64,000 nucleotides of DNA, taken from Ancrocorticia populi (GTDB lineage Bacteria; Actinomycetota; Actinomycetes; Actinomycetales; Actinomycetaceae). The DNA is taken from positions 310,001 to 374,000 of the forward strand of contig NZ_QETB01000003.1 in the NCBI RefSeq assembly GCF_003123745.1, read 5' to 3'. Under the pieces are notes generated by a model, which saw nothing but the letters and a program-made list of their open reading frames with translations, did not search any database and was not told the origin of the DNA. The number at the start of each line of letters is the position of its first letter. The first letter of the stretch is position 1. The position numbers were made by a program, and so were the translations under genes. Positions 44,346 to 53,109 of the stretch are shown in pieces.

Positions 44346-46625
44346 TCACTCACCATTCGCCGCGGCGATCAGCTGCGCCAACTGCGCCTTGTCCATGCCC
44401 ATCCCAAACGCCGCCAATCTGCCAATCGGGAAATCAGCGAGCATCCTCTGCATCGCAACCGGGTTCATGATCGCGTCGCCGCCGTCCCCACTCGCGCCGC
44501 CTTCTGTGCCAGCCGCGCCCGCCGCATCCATCATCCCCGCCATCTGCTTCTGAAGAACCGGCCCAACCACGGGATTCGCGAGCACGTCCCCGATCGAGGA
44601 GTTGAGGGTCAACGGTAGCGAAACCGAATCTCCGGCTATCTCAACGTCTACCTGCCGGCGCAGGTCCCGGCTGGAAGCACCCACATCGATTCGATAGGTT
44701 CCGCCTTCCACAACAAACCGATTCACCCGCTCATCCCAGTACGCCAGATCCTCACGCCGCACGATGAGCTCCACCCGCCGGGTCTCGCCGGCCGGAATAT
44801 CCACCGGCGCGAACGCAGCGAGCTCGCGTGGCGCCCGCTCCACCTCGAAATCGGGGAGGCCCACGTACACCTGCACCACTTCGCGGCCATCGCGGGAACC
44901 CGTGTTGGTCACGTCAAGTGAAATCGCCAGATCTCCATCACTGTAAACCGCAACATTCGGCTCCCCGTATCCGAACGTCGTGTAGGAAAGCCCGTGCCCG
45001 AACGGGAAGGCCACATCTATGTCCCGGAAGTCGTACCAGCGGTACCCCACGTAGATACCCTCCGCATATCGCACGTGCCCATGGGCGCCAGGGAACGAAC
45101 CGTAGGCTGGCGTATCCTCCAGCCGCAGCGGGATAGTTTCCGCGAGCCGACCGGCCGGGTTTACCGTTCCACTCAACACGTCCGCGATCGCCGATCCACC
45201 CGCCTGGCCGAGCAGCCAAGCCTCCACGATGGCCGGAACTTCTTCCTTGAACGGCAAGGCTACGACGGATCCGTTTGATAGGACGACGACGGTCTTTTCG
45301 TTCACCGCCCTCACCGCCTCAATTAGGTCAAGCTGAACTTGGGGTAGATCGATATGCTCGCGATCGAATCCTTCGGATTCCTCCGCCTCGGGCAGTCCGG
45401 CGAACACCACGGCCACGTCCTGCTTGGACGCGAGCGCCACCGCCTCCTCGCGCAGCTCCTCTGCATTCGAGCCGTCGAACGTGAATCCGGGTGCGAACTC
45501 CATCGCCTCACCCTTGAGCGAGGTGAACGCGTCCAGAGCATTGTCCACCTGAGTCGGGTTGATATGGGACGATCCGCCACCTTGGAACCTCGGTGTCCGC
45601 GCAAATTCCCCGATCAACGCTACGGTTTGGTCGGGGTGAAGGGGAAGGACGTCGTCGTCGTTCTTCAAAAGAACAACGGAACGCCCCGCAACCTCGCGAG
45701 CCAAAGCGTGGTGGGCGTGAACATCTAGCGGACCTGAGATTTCGGGACGGTTCTGCGCACGGGAAACCAGATCAAGTACCCGTGTAGCAGCTGTGTTCAG
45801 AACCTCCGGATCGAGGGAGCCATCGCTTACCGCTGCGACGATCTCCGCGTCCGTGGCCCCTCCGCTAGCCGGCATCTCTAGATCCATTCCCGCCGCGAGC
45901 CCGGGGACGCGTTCGTTGACGGCTCCCCAATCCGAGACCACTAGGCCGTCGAACCCCCACTCCTCACGCAGCACCTGAGTGAGCAACCAGGGGTTCTCGG
46001 AGGCATAAACGCCATTGATCTTGTTGTAGGAACACATGACGGTCCACGGCTTGGCATCCTTGACCACGCGCTCGAAGGCACGCATGTAGACCTCGTGGAG
46101 CGTGCGCATATCCACGTCGGATGAGATGCGCATGCGGTCAGTCTCCTGATTATTCGCCGCGAAGTGCTTGAGCGAGGCGCCCACGCCCTTGGACTGGATG
46201 CCTTGCACGAGCGCGGTGCCGAGCGCGCCTGCCACGATCGGATCCTCCGAGAAGTACTCGAAGTTGCGGCCGCACAGCGGGGACCGCTTGATGTTAATGC
46301 CCGGGCCGAGAATCACGGCAACGTCCTCGATCGCTGATTCGGTACCGAGCGCCTCACCTACGCGGCGTGCCAACTCCGGATCGAAAGTGGAAGCTAGCGC
46401 AACCGCAGGCGGGAAACAGGTGGCGGGGACGCTCGCATTCAGGCCCAAGTGATCCGTCTCCCCCGCCTGCTTGCGCAGGCCGTGGGGCCCGTCCGTCATC
46501 ATGATGGGAGGGACTCGCTGGTCAATACCTTGCGTATGCCAGAAATCTTGCCCCGAGGTGAGCGATGCCTTCTCCTCGATGGTCAGATTGGCGAGCTGAT
46601 CTTGGGCATGTGGCGAGGTTGCCAT
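44346..46625 (-). CDS. GH3 beta-glucosidase-type enzyme
   Basis: A 759-residue GH3 enzyme without a signal peptide, so cytoplasmic. The (alpha/beta)8 domain shows LTSGQDFWHTQ, DGPHGLRKQ, GPGINIKRSPLCGRNFEYFSEDP, KHFAANNQETDR and the nucleophile Asp232 in VVSDWGAV. The alpha/beta sandwich (VALIGEFARTPRFQGGGSSHI, VVFAGLPEAEESEGFDR) and a fibronectin III-like domain (VTNTGSRDGREVVQVYVG) follow. The last 90 residues are an Ala/Gly-rich helical tail seen in other actinobacterial GH3 proteins. Likely activity is beta-glucosidase or a related exo-beta-glycosidase on imported oligosaccharides. GAAAGGA precedes the ATG. It stands alone, divergent from the MgtC-like gene. Confidence 0.9.
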   Translation of the reverse strand: MATSPHAQDQLANLTIEEKASLTSGQDFWHTQGIDQRVPPIMMTDGPHGLRKQAGETDHLGLNASVPATCFPPAVALASTFDPELARRVGEALGTESAIEDVAVILGPGINIKRSPLCGRNFEYFSEDPIVAGALGTALVQGIQSKGVGASLKHFAANNQETDRMRISSDVDMRTLHEVYMRAFERVVKDAKPWTVMCSYNKINGVYASENPWLLTQVLREEWGFDGLVVSDWGAVNERVPGLAAGMDLEMPASGGATDAEIVAAVSDGSLDPEVLNTAATRVLDLVSRAQNRPEISGPLDVHAHHALAREVAGRSVVLLKNDDDVLPLHPDQTVALIGEFARTPRFQGGGSSHINPTQVDNALDAFTSLKGEAMEFAPGFTFDGSNAEELREEAVALASKQDVAVVFAGLPEAEESEGFDREHIDLPQVQLDLIEAVRAVNEKTVVVLSNGSVVALPFKEEVPAIVEAWLLGQAGGSAIADVLSGTVNPAGRLAETIPLRLEDTPAYGSFPGAHGHVRYAEGIYVGYRWYDFRDIDVAFPFGHGLSYTTFGYGEPNVAVYSDGDLAISLDVTNTGSRDGREVVQVYVGLPDFEVERAPRELAAFAPVDIPAGETRRVELIVRREDLAYWDERVNRFVVEGGTYRIDVGASSRDLRRQVDVEIAGDSVSLPLTLNSSIGDVLANPVVGPVLQKQMAGMMDAAGAAGTEGGASGDGGDAIMNPVAMQRMLADFPIGRLAAFGMGMDKAQLAQLIAAANGE

Positions 46626-46948
46626 GTGTGAGTCCTTTCGGAGTGCTGGGTTACCGAGTCGAATAATGGGGCGTTTGGAGAAGTGACGCTGGCGAGCATT
46701 CCGAGGCGAAGAGGTGCCACATCCTCCACCAGCGGCCGGTTCATTCGCCGTATGTCACCTCCCCTGGTGTTGCGCCTTACCCCGAGCGTGGGTCGGTCCT
46801 TCAAACCGATCCCCGGGATTGCGTCAAATCTCCGAGTGAGCGGACGCTATGCCCCACATCACACTGTGCCACCGCTCTTCAGCCATCGCAACCAAAAACC
46901 GTGGCCTCTGCGACGCCACCGCGCTAGGCTCGCATCCAGAGGAGAATT
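46626..46948. other. 323-bp divergent gap between GH3 and MgtC-like genes
   Basis: No gene, known riboswitch or operator palindrome was recognised. It should hold the promoters of both flanking genes. The only clear signal is AGAGGAGA about 10 bases before the MgtC-like start. Confidence 0.45.
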
Positions 46949-47638
46949 ATGGACTATTTTGCAATGCCAACAACCGGGCAGATGCTGGCGATTCTGTTTG
47001 CATTCGTGCTGAGCGCCCTCATCGGGGCCGAGCGGGAACTACGGCACAAGGACGCTGGGATGCGCACCCACGTGCTCGTGGGCGTGGGCAGTTGCCTATT
47101 CACGCTGGTTTCGATCGGAGGATTTCCTGCGGACCTGACGGGGAACCTTCGCTGGGACGGCTCGCGCATCGCGGCCCAAATCGTCTCCGGTATCGGATTC
47201 ATTGGCGCTGGCGTCATCTGGTTCCACCACGATGCCATCCGCGGCCTCACCACGGCCAGCGCCATCTGGGTGGCCGCCGCGATCGGCATGGCTTGTGGCG
47301 CCGAAATGTTCAGCGTTGCCATCATGGTGGTGCTCGCCTACTTCCTTCTGGTACTGGCGATCGCCCCGCTCTTCCACTGGATAACCAAACGCACGGGCCA
47401 AACCATCCAGATCTCCTATGAGGACGGGCGCGGGATCCTGCGCGAGCTCCTCCTCGAAATCTCCAAGCGAGGTTTTGGCTCGGAAGTCCTCTCCTCGCGT
47501 CGCCTCAAGTCAGGCGAGGAACAATACGCGCAGGTCAACATCCGCCTCAAGGGCAGCCATGATCTAGCCACCCTCGTCAGTTGGCTCTCCGAATTTGACG
47601 GCGTCCGTGAGGTGCAGATCGCAGACGAGGTGGAGTAA
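46949..47638 (+). CDS. MgtC/SapB-family membrane protein
   Basis: A 229-residue protein with four to five membrane segments in the first 145 residues (AILFAFVLSALIGAERELR, VGVGSCLFTLVSIGGF, QIVSGIGFIGAGVIW, LTTASAIWVAAAIGMACG) and a soluble ACT-like tail. These are the marks of the MgtC/SapB family, which modulates membrane ATPase activity, magnesium homeostasis or phosphate uptake in different bacteria. AGAGGAGA precedes the ATG. It stands alone and ends convergently with the pyruvate oxidase gene, with a shared terminator between them. Confidence 0.85.
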   Translation: MDYFAMPTTGQMLAILFAFVLSALIGAERELRHKDAGMRTHVLVGVGSCLFTLVSIGGFPADLTGNLRWDGSRIAAQIVSGIGFIGAGVIWFHHDAIRGLTTASAIWVAAAIGMACGAEMFSVAIMVVLAYFLLVLAIAPLFHWITKRTGQTIQISYEDGRGILRELLLEISKRGFGSEVLSSRRLKSGEEQYAQVNIRLKGSHDLATLVSWLSEFDGVREVQIADEVE

Positions 47639-47667
47639 CTGCCAGATTAGCTAACTGAGCGCCGAAA

Positions 47668-47696
47668 AAGGCCCACCGGTTGTGGCGGTGGGCCTT
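47668..47696. terminator. Bidirectional terminator between MgtC-like and poxB genes
   Basis: A perfect 11-bp stem (AAGGCCCACCG at 47668-47678 with its complement at 47686-47696) and a 7-nt loop, preceded by five A's and followed by CGTCGTCGTCC, between two convergent stops. On the minus strand the stem is followed by a run of T's, so it is a standard terminator for the oxidase gene. Confidence 0.8.
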
Positions 47697-47716
47697 CGTC
47701 GTCGTCCTAAAAACCG

Positions 47717-49441
47717 CTAGAAGATCTGGCGGAGATTGGTCTTGGCAAGATTCAGAATCTCATCGCCGCGGCCGGAAAGAACCGTGCGCAGCGTGTACAG
47801 CGTGAAGCCGCGCATCTGCTCAAGGTTGATCGTGGGCGGCATGGACAGCTCCTGCCGATCGGTGACGATCTCAACGAGTGCCGGGCCATCATAGGCAAAG
47901 GCTTCGCGCAGCGCGCCCTCCACCTGATCGGATTCCGTCACGCGCACGCCGTACAGGCCAACCGCACGGGCCACGGCCGAGAAATCTGGGTTCGAGAGTT
48001 CAGTGCCATAGGTGACGAAGCCGGCGGCCTTCATCTCCAACTCTACGAAGTTCAGGGACGAATTCGAGAACACGATAATCTTCACGGGGAGGGGCTCGTT
48101 CTGCTTAAACGTCAGGAGCTCACCAAGCATCATAGCAAGCCCGCCATCGCCCGCCAGAGCCACAACCTGCCGCTTGCGGTCCGCCGCCTGAACTCCGATC
48201 GCCTGGGAGACTGCGTTCGCCATCGATCCATGGTTGAACGAGCCAATCAGCCCGCGCTTACCATTCATCTCCAAGTAACGCGCAGCCCATACAACCGGCG
48301 ATCCCACATCCGGCAGGAACACAGCATCATCTGCCGCGAGTTCGTTGACGAGGCGCGCCACGTACTGGGGGTGAATGAGTTTGCCGCGGGCCGTTGGCGT
48401 TGCCAGCTCGTCAAGCTTCTTGCGGGTCTTCTTGTAGTGATCGATGGAAGAATCAAGATGGGCTTGGGACTTCTTCGGCTTGATCAGCGGAAGCAACGCC
48501 TCGGCGGTATCCCGCACGTCCCCAACGATTCCTAGATCCAGTGGCGTCCGGCGGCCAAGATTTTCACCGCGAATATCCACCTGAACCTTCAGCGCATGCT
48601 CCGGATAGAACTGCTGGTACGGGAAGTCCGTGCCGAGCATCAGGACCAGATCCGAATCCTCCATCGCACGATAACCCGACGTGAAGCCAAGCAGCCCCGT
48701 CATCCCTACATCGAACGGATTATCGTGCTCCAAGTATTGCTTGCCCCGTAGAGCGTGGACGATCGGCGCCTTGAGCGCATCTGCCAGCGCAATCACCTCG
48801 TCGTGAGCGTCTGCCGCACCGGCTCCGGCAAGGATGGTCACCTTCTTTGTATCATTAAGCAGGGATGCCGCGCGCTCCAGTTCCGCCTTCTGGGGGATGA
48901 CGCGCGGCCGGGCCGTAGTTATCTGCGCGATGTTGTTTGAAACCGCTTCGTCTAGAGCCACGTCACCTGGAATAACGACGACGGCGACACCCCTCTTCTC
49001 CACCGCGGCCTGCATCGCAAGGCGGAGCACACGAGGCATCTGTGCGGGGGTAGACACGTTCTCTACGTACACCGAGCACTCGCGGAACAGCTCCTGAGGA
49101 TGAGTCTCCTGAAAATAGTTCGAACCGATTTCCGCACTTGGGATATGCGCGGCGATAGCCAGAACCGGGACGCGGGAGCGCTGAGCATCAAACAGGCCGT
49201 TGATCAGGTGAAGGTTGCCCGGTCCGCAACTACCAGCACACACTGCGAGGTCTCCCGTAACGCCCGCTTCTCCAGCTGCCGCAAACGCAGCGGCCTCCTC
49301 ATGGCGCACATGCACCCATTCAATCTGTGAATTGCGAAGGGCATCCGTGAATCCGTTGAGCGAATCGCCGGGAATTCCGTAGACGCGTTCAACTCCGTTC
49401 GCCTCAAGTGTGTCAACCATATTCTGCGCAACCGTGGCCAT
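47717..49441 (-). CDS. poxB: Pyruvate oxidase (quinone type)
   Basis: A 574-residue thiamine diphosphate enzyme closely matching the PoxB pattern: pyruvate to acetate and CO2, with electrons passed through FAD to the membrane quinone pool. Visible: YGIPGDSLNGF (near 21-31), the cofactor Glu in RHEEAAAF (near 46-53), CAGSCGPGNLHLINGLFDA, SNYFQETHPQELFREC, an FAD-binding middle domain (GMTGLLGFTSGYRAMEDSDLVLMLG) and the TPP motif GDGGLAMMLGELLTFKQ plus SNSSLNF. The C-terminal segment ends in a short amphipathic stretch that in PoxB binds the membrane. Monocistronic between a terminator and a large upstream gap. Acetolactate synthase is a less likely alternative because of the PoxB-specific QETHPQELFRE stretch. 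Confidence 0.9.
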   Translation of the reverse strand: MATVAQNMVDTLEANGVERVYGIPGDSLNGFTDALRNSQIEWVHVRHEEAAAFAAAGEAGVTGDLAVCAGSCGPGNLHLINGLFDAQRSRVPVLAIAAHIPSAEIGSNYFQETHPQELFRECSVYVENVSTPAQMPRVLRLAMQAAVEKRGVAVVVIPGDVALDEAVSNNIAQITTARPRVIPQKAELERAASLLNDTKKVTILAGAGAADAHDEVIALADALKAPIVHALRGKQYLEHDNPFDVGMTGLLGFTSGYRAMEDSDLVLMLGTDFPYQQFYPEHALKVQVDIRGENLGRRTPLDLGIVGDVRDTAEALLPLIKPKKSQAHLDSSIDHYKKTRKKLDELATPTARGKLIHPQYVARLVNELAADDAVFLPDVGSPVVWAARYLEMNGKRGLIGSFNHGSMANAVSQAIGVQAADRKRQVVALAGDGGLAMMLGELLTFKQNEPLPVKIIVFSNSSLNFVELEMKAAGFVTYGTELSNPDFSAVARAVGLYGVRVTESDQVEGALREAFAYDGPALVEIVTDRQELSMPPTINLEQMRGFTLYTLRTVLSGRGDEILNLAKTNLRQIF

Positions 49442-49645
49442 GGTGGTCCTTCCCCATCAGTTCCCATCAATGCTTTACGTGAAAAGCCTATCGAAGCATG
49501 GGAGAGTTCGCGATAGCTCGTTCACCACTCTTCGCGGGACTTTTGGCCCTTACCCGTTGAGTCGAGTCGCTCAAGTGAAATTTGCATGATTCCTCAGGCC
49601 CCGATAGTCCTCTCGCCCATGCCCCTTAGTCGGGCTCACTCGCGT

Positions 49646-49811
49646 TGTGGGAGGCCAGTAGCGTTGGGGGTTGCCAGTAGCGCTATGAGTTGCCGGTATA
49701 TCGGCAACTCACGGCGCTAACCTCAACCGAAAGCGGCAACCTCAACCCAACTCGAAGCACCGAGTAGCCAAAACTCGTTACAGCGAGAACTCGGCCGCCA
49801 TCCACGAGACC
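49646..49811. repeat. Direct repeat, left copy (hairpin array plus GH51 3' end)
   Basis: About 166 bp homologous, with small indels, to 51253-51418. Both begin TGTGGGAGGCCAGTAGCG, share CCTCAACCCAACTCGAAGC and end in a GH51 C-terminus read on the minus strand. Inside is a long imperfect hairpin of short units (TAGCGC...AGTTGCCG pairing with CGGCAACT...GCGCTA, 49678-49719). The copies flank the DUF559 gene. Confidence 0.7.
49778..49811 (-). pseudogene. Remnant of a GH51 arabinofuranosidase 3' end
   Basis: On the minus strand this reads VSWMAAEFSL and stop, against VSWAAIEFSL and stop at the end of the intact GH51 gene (51385). Just upstream, a different frame reads GGALTPLAGLDELMFP, reminiscent of the GGELLLPP that precedes VSW in the intact gene, so a frameshift or decay is likely. 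Only the last codons are convincing. Confidence 0.5.
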
Positions 49812-49952
49812 TAGGGAACATGAGCTCGTCGAGTCCCGCCAGAGGGGTCAGAGCACCGCCCGACATCTCCACAAGGACGTTTAACGCCGTCCATATCCAC
49901 AGGTTGGCGCACCTTGGTGGCATTCTCTAGCTTTAAGGGAACAAATAATGCC

Positions 49953-51131
49953 ATGAGTATCGACATAAATGACCTTGTTTTGGCACCTAACGATATTGAA
50001 CTTTCCCGGTCAGCCAGCAGACAGAGCCTCATTCGAATCCGCAGGGGCATCTATCTACCTCTGAACCTGATTCCGAATAATGCGCCGCCGTGGAAAGTGC
50101 GGCGATTGATCACCCAGGCACGAGCTGTCTCGCTGACGGCTGCACTCTGTCCTCAGCAACCCCCTGTTCTTACCCTTGAAGCCGCGCTAGCTATCCATGG
50201 CTTGCCTTCGTGGATCAACACAGCAGATATCTGCTATAGACGTGATGACCCGACTGCGAAGAAACAACCTCACACATTGCCATTTGTCGAGTTGTACGGT
50301 GTCCGAACGCCTCCAGTTTACGATCGCCGCCTCGTCTCGAGACGCCTAACAAATTCCACGGATACAATCGCCGGGATTCGCCTTTCTCCCCTATGGGAGA
50401 TCGCAGTTGACTGTGCCCGCTACCTTCATCCAATGGCTGCCGTGGTAGGTGCCAGCTCATGCTTGAGGAAGCTAGCAAGATTTGACAAGCATAATCAGTC
50501 AGATTCGAGGAAACAGGAACAACGCTGGAGGGTAGACATCCTCAAGAAACTCGACGGGAGCCCGAGATTCAAGAACAGCAGGAAAGTAAGGAAAGTACTC
50601 GAGATTGCTGACGCTGGGATAGAGACTCCCGGGGAGGGCTACTTGTTGTGGCTCATGCACTGCATCATCCCGAACGCCGTGCGAGGTTGCCATATTGAGA
50701 AAGGGCTGACACCTAGCCCTGCACCAGAGTGGCTCACTACTCCGGCCACCGCCAGTGCCAGAAATCTAAGCCGAAAAACCGCCACCGAGCAGCGCATCAA
50801 GATCTTCACGCAATACGAGATCATAGCAAGCGGGCGCCAGTACTTCGGGGATCTGGCCATTCCTTCACACAAGATCATTATCGAGTTCGATGGCGGCGAG
50901 AAGATTCAAAATTCACGCGCACGCATCGAGTTTCTCGAGCGGCAAAGGAATCTACTTAATGCAGGCTGGAGCGTTGTTAGGATCGATTCCCGACAACTCG
51001 CCCATCCTCAAGAACTCATCGACTATCTCATTAGTAGACTTTCAGCACTAGGAATACCAGTTCGCCATCCGCAAGGATCGCTCTGGAGCACGATTCCACG
51101 GGAACTCCTAGATCTCGACCGACGCTACTAG
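49953..51131 (+). CDS. Putative DUF559 (Vsr-like) endonuclease with AbiEi-like N-terminus
   Basis: A 392-residue protein of a type widespread but poorly known in actinobacteria. The N-terminus (LSRSASRQSLIRIRRGIYLP) resembles AbiEi antitoxin-like helix-turn-helix regions. The C-terminal 110 residues form a DUF559/Vsr-like nuclease core: YFGDLAIPSHKIIIEFDGG, a downstream R..IEFLERQRNLL helix and AGWSVVRIDSRQL, which supply the usual Asp, Glu and hydrophobic strand pattern. The start ATG lies 12 bases after AAGGGA; the frame is open 13 codons further. AGA, AGG and ATA codons are frequent compared with neighbours, a sign of transfer. It stands alone between two copies of a repeat. Activity and target are unknown. 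Confidence 0.65.
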   Translation: MSIDINDLVLAPNDIELSRSASRQSLIRIRRGIYLPLNLIPNNAPPWKVRRLITQARAVSLTAALCPQQPPVLTLEAALAIHGLPSWINTADICYRRDDPTAKKQPHTLPFVELYGVRTPPVYDRRLVSRRLTNSTDTIAGIRLSPLWEIAVDCARYLHPMAAVVGASSCLRKLARFDKHNQSDSRKQEQRWRVDILKKLDGSPRFKNSRKVRKVLEIADAGIETPGEGYLLWLMHCIIPNAVRGCHIEKGLTPSPAPEWLTTPATASARNLSRKTATEQRIKIFTQYEIIASGRQYFGDLAIPSHKIIIEFDGGEKIQNSRARIEFLERQRNLLNAGWSVVRIDSRQLAHPQELIDYLISRLSALGIPVRHPQGSLWSTIPRELLDLDRRY

Positions 51132-51252
51132 CGGCTGCCGTTGCAGTTATCGAGCGACTGGACTCTAATTACTGGTCAGTCGAACGCCGACCATCTTTGC
51201 CGCCATGGCGCCTTGAGGAACGGTAGCACTACCGTGCGCGCCCGACATCCAC

Positions 51253-51418
51253 TGTGGGAGGCCAGTAGCGCTATAGGAGGCCACTAGCGCAAAGGGTTGC
51301 CAGTATAGGGGCAACCCACTGCGCCAGCCTCAACCCACTGCGCCAGCCTCAACCCAACTCGAAGCGGCGATTGCCGAAAACACGCTAGAGCGAGAATTCG
51401 ATTGCCGCCCACGAGACT
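51253..51418. repeat. Direct repeat, right copy (hairpin array plus intact GH51 3' end)
   Basis: The partner of 49646-49811. It includes two perfect tandem 19-bp units of the form CAACCCACTGCGCCAGCCT (from about 51313), a large stem (GGGTTGCC at 51294-51301 with GGCAACCC at 51310-51317, and outer GCGC/GCGC) and the last codons of the GH51 gene. Here, between two convergent genes, it can act as a terminator. Confidence 0.7.
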
Positions 51419-53106
51419 GGTGGCAGAAGGAGCTCTCCCCCGGCGATTTTGGAGGCGGCCACCTCGCGCAGCGTCACACGCTCGGGATCTTCCAGCGTGT
51501 TAGCCGCACGAATATCGTCATCGCACAGCATCCGAACGCGGGTAACCGCGCTGAAGGCACTTTGCTCCAAGGAGTGGGACTGGTCCGAGGCCCGCGCACC
51601 AACTCCCGCGGGACTCGCTGAAACTCGCACGTGACTAGCATTAACTGCGCCACCGGCCAACAAATCGTCGTCAGGATGTGTGCCGCCACCGGGACCAGAA
51701 CCGAGAATCGAGGAAAGACCGAGCGAAACTTCGTCGCCCAGCGAACGATTCACGGCCATGAGCAGGCCTCGCCCTGCCTCACGGTCTACGGTCACCACTG
51801 CGTCCACGGCGGGCACCGTGCCAAACTCGGCCGTTTGGACGCTGGGACCGGCCACCGAACACTCCACAACCTCACCACGCGCGAGCCCCGCAGCAACGGC
51901 AAAGGGGTAGAAGATGGTTTGACGCCAGGCAGGCCCACCGGGCTCGGTCATGATTGGTGCGATGGCGTTAACCAGCTGGGCCAGCGAAGCAGACGTCACT
52001 ACATCCGCGCGCCGCACAAGCGAGATGAGTAGGCTCCCAACCACCACAGCGTCGGCAACGGAGTACGAGTTCTCGAGCAATCGCGGGGCAACGGGCCACG
52101 GGTCAGTCGCTCCCGTAACCTTCTCCTCTGACTCCCAATGGCGCTGGTACCAGACGTTCCATTCGTCGAAGGAGATGCCAACTTTCCGAGCGCGGGCCTC
52201 CCCCGCAGCTCCGTCGGATGCGTCCGCGCCATCGGTTCCGACAATACCGCCACCATCAGCAGCCTTCTCGGCGGCAACCTCATCAATCACGCCGGCAACA
52301 ACCCCAATAAACCGATCCATGTCCACGGCGGAGGCGAGGAAGGACTGCGTATCCCCATCCTTTTCTTCGTAGTAGGCGTGACAAGAGATATGGGAGATCA
52401 CGTCCCACGTTTGGCGCAGAACTTCCTTCTCCCATGAGCCAAAGGTTGGCATGGACGAATTCGATGAGCCGCACACAACAAGCTCCAGTCCGGGATCGAT
52501 CTGCAGCATGCCGGCGCCAACGCGTCCGGCCAGCTCGCCATATGCCTTGGCGTCCCGATGCCCGAGCTGCCACGGCCCATCCATTTCGTTACCTAGGCAC
52601 CACATACCTACCCCATAGGGCTCGGCTCGCCCGTTGGCCACCCGCTGATCGGCCACGGCCGTCCCAGCGGGTACGTTCGTATATTCGAGGAGGTCGAGCG
52701 CCTCTTCCAATCCCCGCGTTCCAAGGTTCACGGCCATCATGGGCTCAATGCCGGCGGCCTCGGTCCACTCCATAAACTCGTCCAGGCCGAACTGATTGGT
52801 CTCGGTGGAGTGCCACGCCAGATCCAAACGCGCTGGCCGCCGCTCCTTAGGCCCAACGCCATCTTCCCACCGATATCCAGACACGAAGTTACCACCCGGA
52901 TACCGCACGGTGGTCACGCCAAGTTCGCGCACGAGATCCAGAACATCCTGCCGGAAACCGTCAGGCCCTGCACTCGGGTGCTCGGGCTCGTAGATGCCGG
53001 TGTACACACACCGCCCCAGATGCTCCACGAATGAACCGTAGAGCCGCGGATTAACCTCCGCAACTACTCGCTTCAGATCTGCGTTAAACTTCGCCTGCTC
53101 CGCCAT
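51385..53106 (-). CDS. GH51 alpha-L-arabinofuranosidase
   Basis: A 573-residue cytoplasmic enzyme releasing arabinofuranose from arabinan, arabinoxylan or arabinogalactan oligosaccharides. The TIM barrel contains LYGSFVEHLGRCVYTGIYEP, VRYPGGNFVSGYRWEDGVGP, the acid/base Glu174 in CLGNEMDGPW and the nucleophile Glu315 in ISFDEWNVWY, then a C-terminal beta domain. An Ala/Gly/Asp-rich insert (about 279-306) just before the nucleophile strand and another flexible stretch near 480-515 are unusual. It begins three bases after the GH35 stop (TAG-GAC-ATG), so it is the last gene of the GH35 operon. Its 3' end is partly duplicated at 49778-49811. Confidence 0.93.
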   Translation of the reverse strand: MAEQAKFNADLKRVVAEVNPRLYGSFVEHLGRCVYTGIYEPEHPSAGPDGFRQDVLDLVRELGVTTVRYPGGNFVSGYRWEDGVGPKERRPARLDLAWHSTETNQFGLDEFMEWTEAAGIEPMMAVNLGTRGLEEALDLLEYTNVPAGTAVADQRVANGRAEPYGVGMWCLGNEMDGPWQLGHRDAKAYGELAGRVGAGMLQIDPGLELVVCGSSNSSMPTFGSWEKEVLRQTWDVISHISCHAYYEEKDGDTQSFLASAVDMDRFIGVVAGVIDEVAAEKAADGGGIVGTDGADASDGAAGEARARKVGISFDEWNVWYQRHWESEEKVTGATDPWPVAPRLLENSYSVADAVVVGSLLISLVRRADVVTSASLAQLVNAIAPIMTEPGGPAWRQTIFYPFAVAAGLARGEVVECSVAGPSVQTAEFGTVPAVDAVVTVDREAGRGLLMAVNRSLGDEVSLGLSSILGSGPGGGTHPDDDLLAGGAVNASHVRVSASPAGVGARASDQSHSLEQSAFSAVTRVRMLCDDDIRAANTLEDPERVTLREVAASKIAGGELLLPPVSWAAIEFSL

Positions 53107-53109
53107 GTC

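Larger units (their letters stand above)
49442..49952. other. 511-bp divergent gap between poxB and the DUF559 gene
   Basis: No intact gene. From 49646 it carries a copy of the sequence that lies downstream of the GH51 gene, including a large hairpin (49678-49719) and a remnant of a GH51 3' end (49778-49811). AAGGGA at 49935 is the likely ribosome site for the DUF559 gene. Confidence 0.6.

Noticed and set aside
44346-44615. Ala/Gly-rich C-terminal tail of the GH3 enzyme
   Set aside because: It looked like an added domain, but similar tails are common in actinobacterial GH3 proteins, so it is not unusual.
46683-47012. Plus-strand frame of 109 codons before the MgtC-like gene
   Set aside because: It overlaps the start of the MgtC-like gene in another frame and is rich in Arg, Pro and Ser like a shadow frame.
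51030-51045. ATTAGTAGAC, resembling the LacI-type half-site
   Set aside because: Only one half of the palindrome is present and it is inside the DUF559 gene. Similar lone half-sites at 16320, 24610 and 29575 were dismissed for the same reason.
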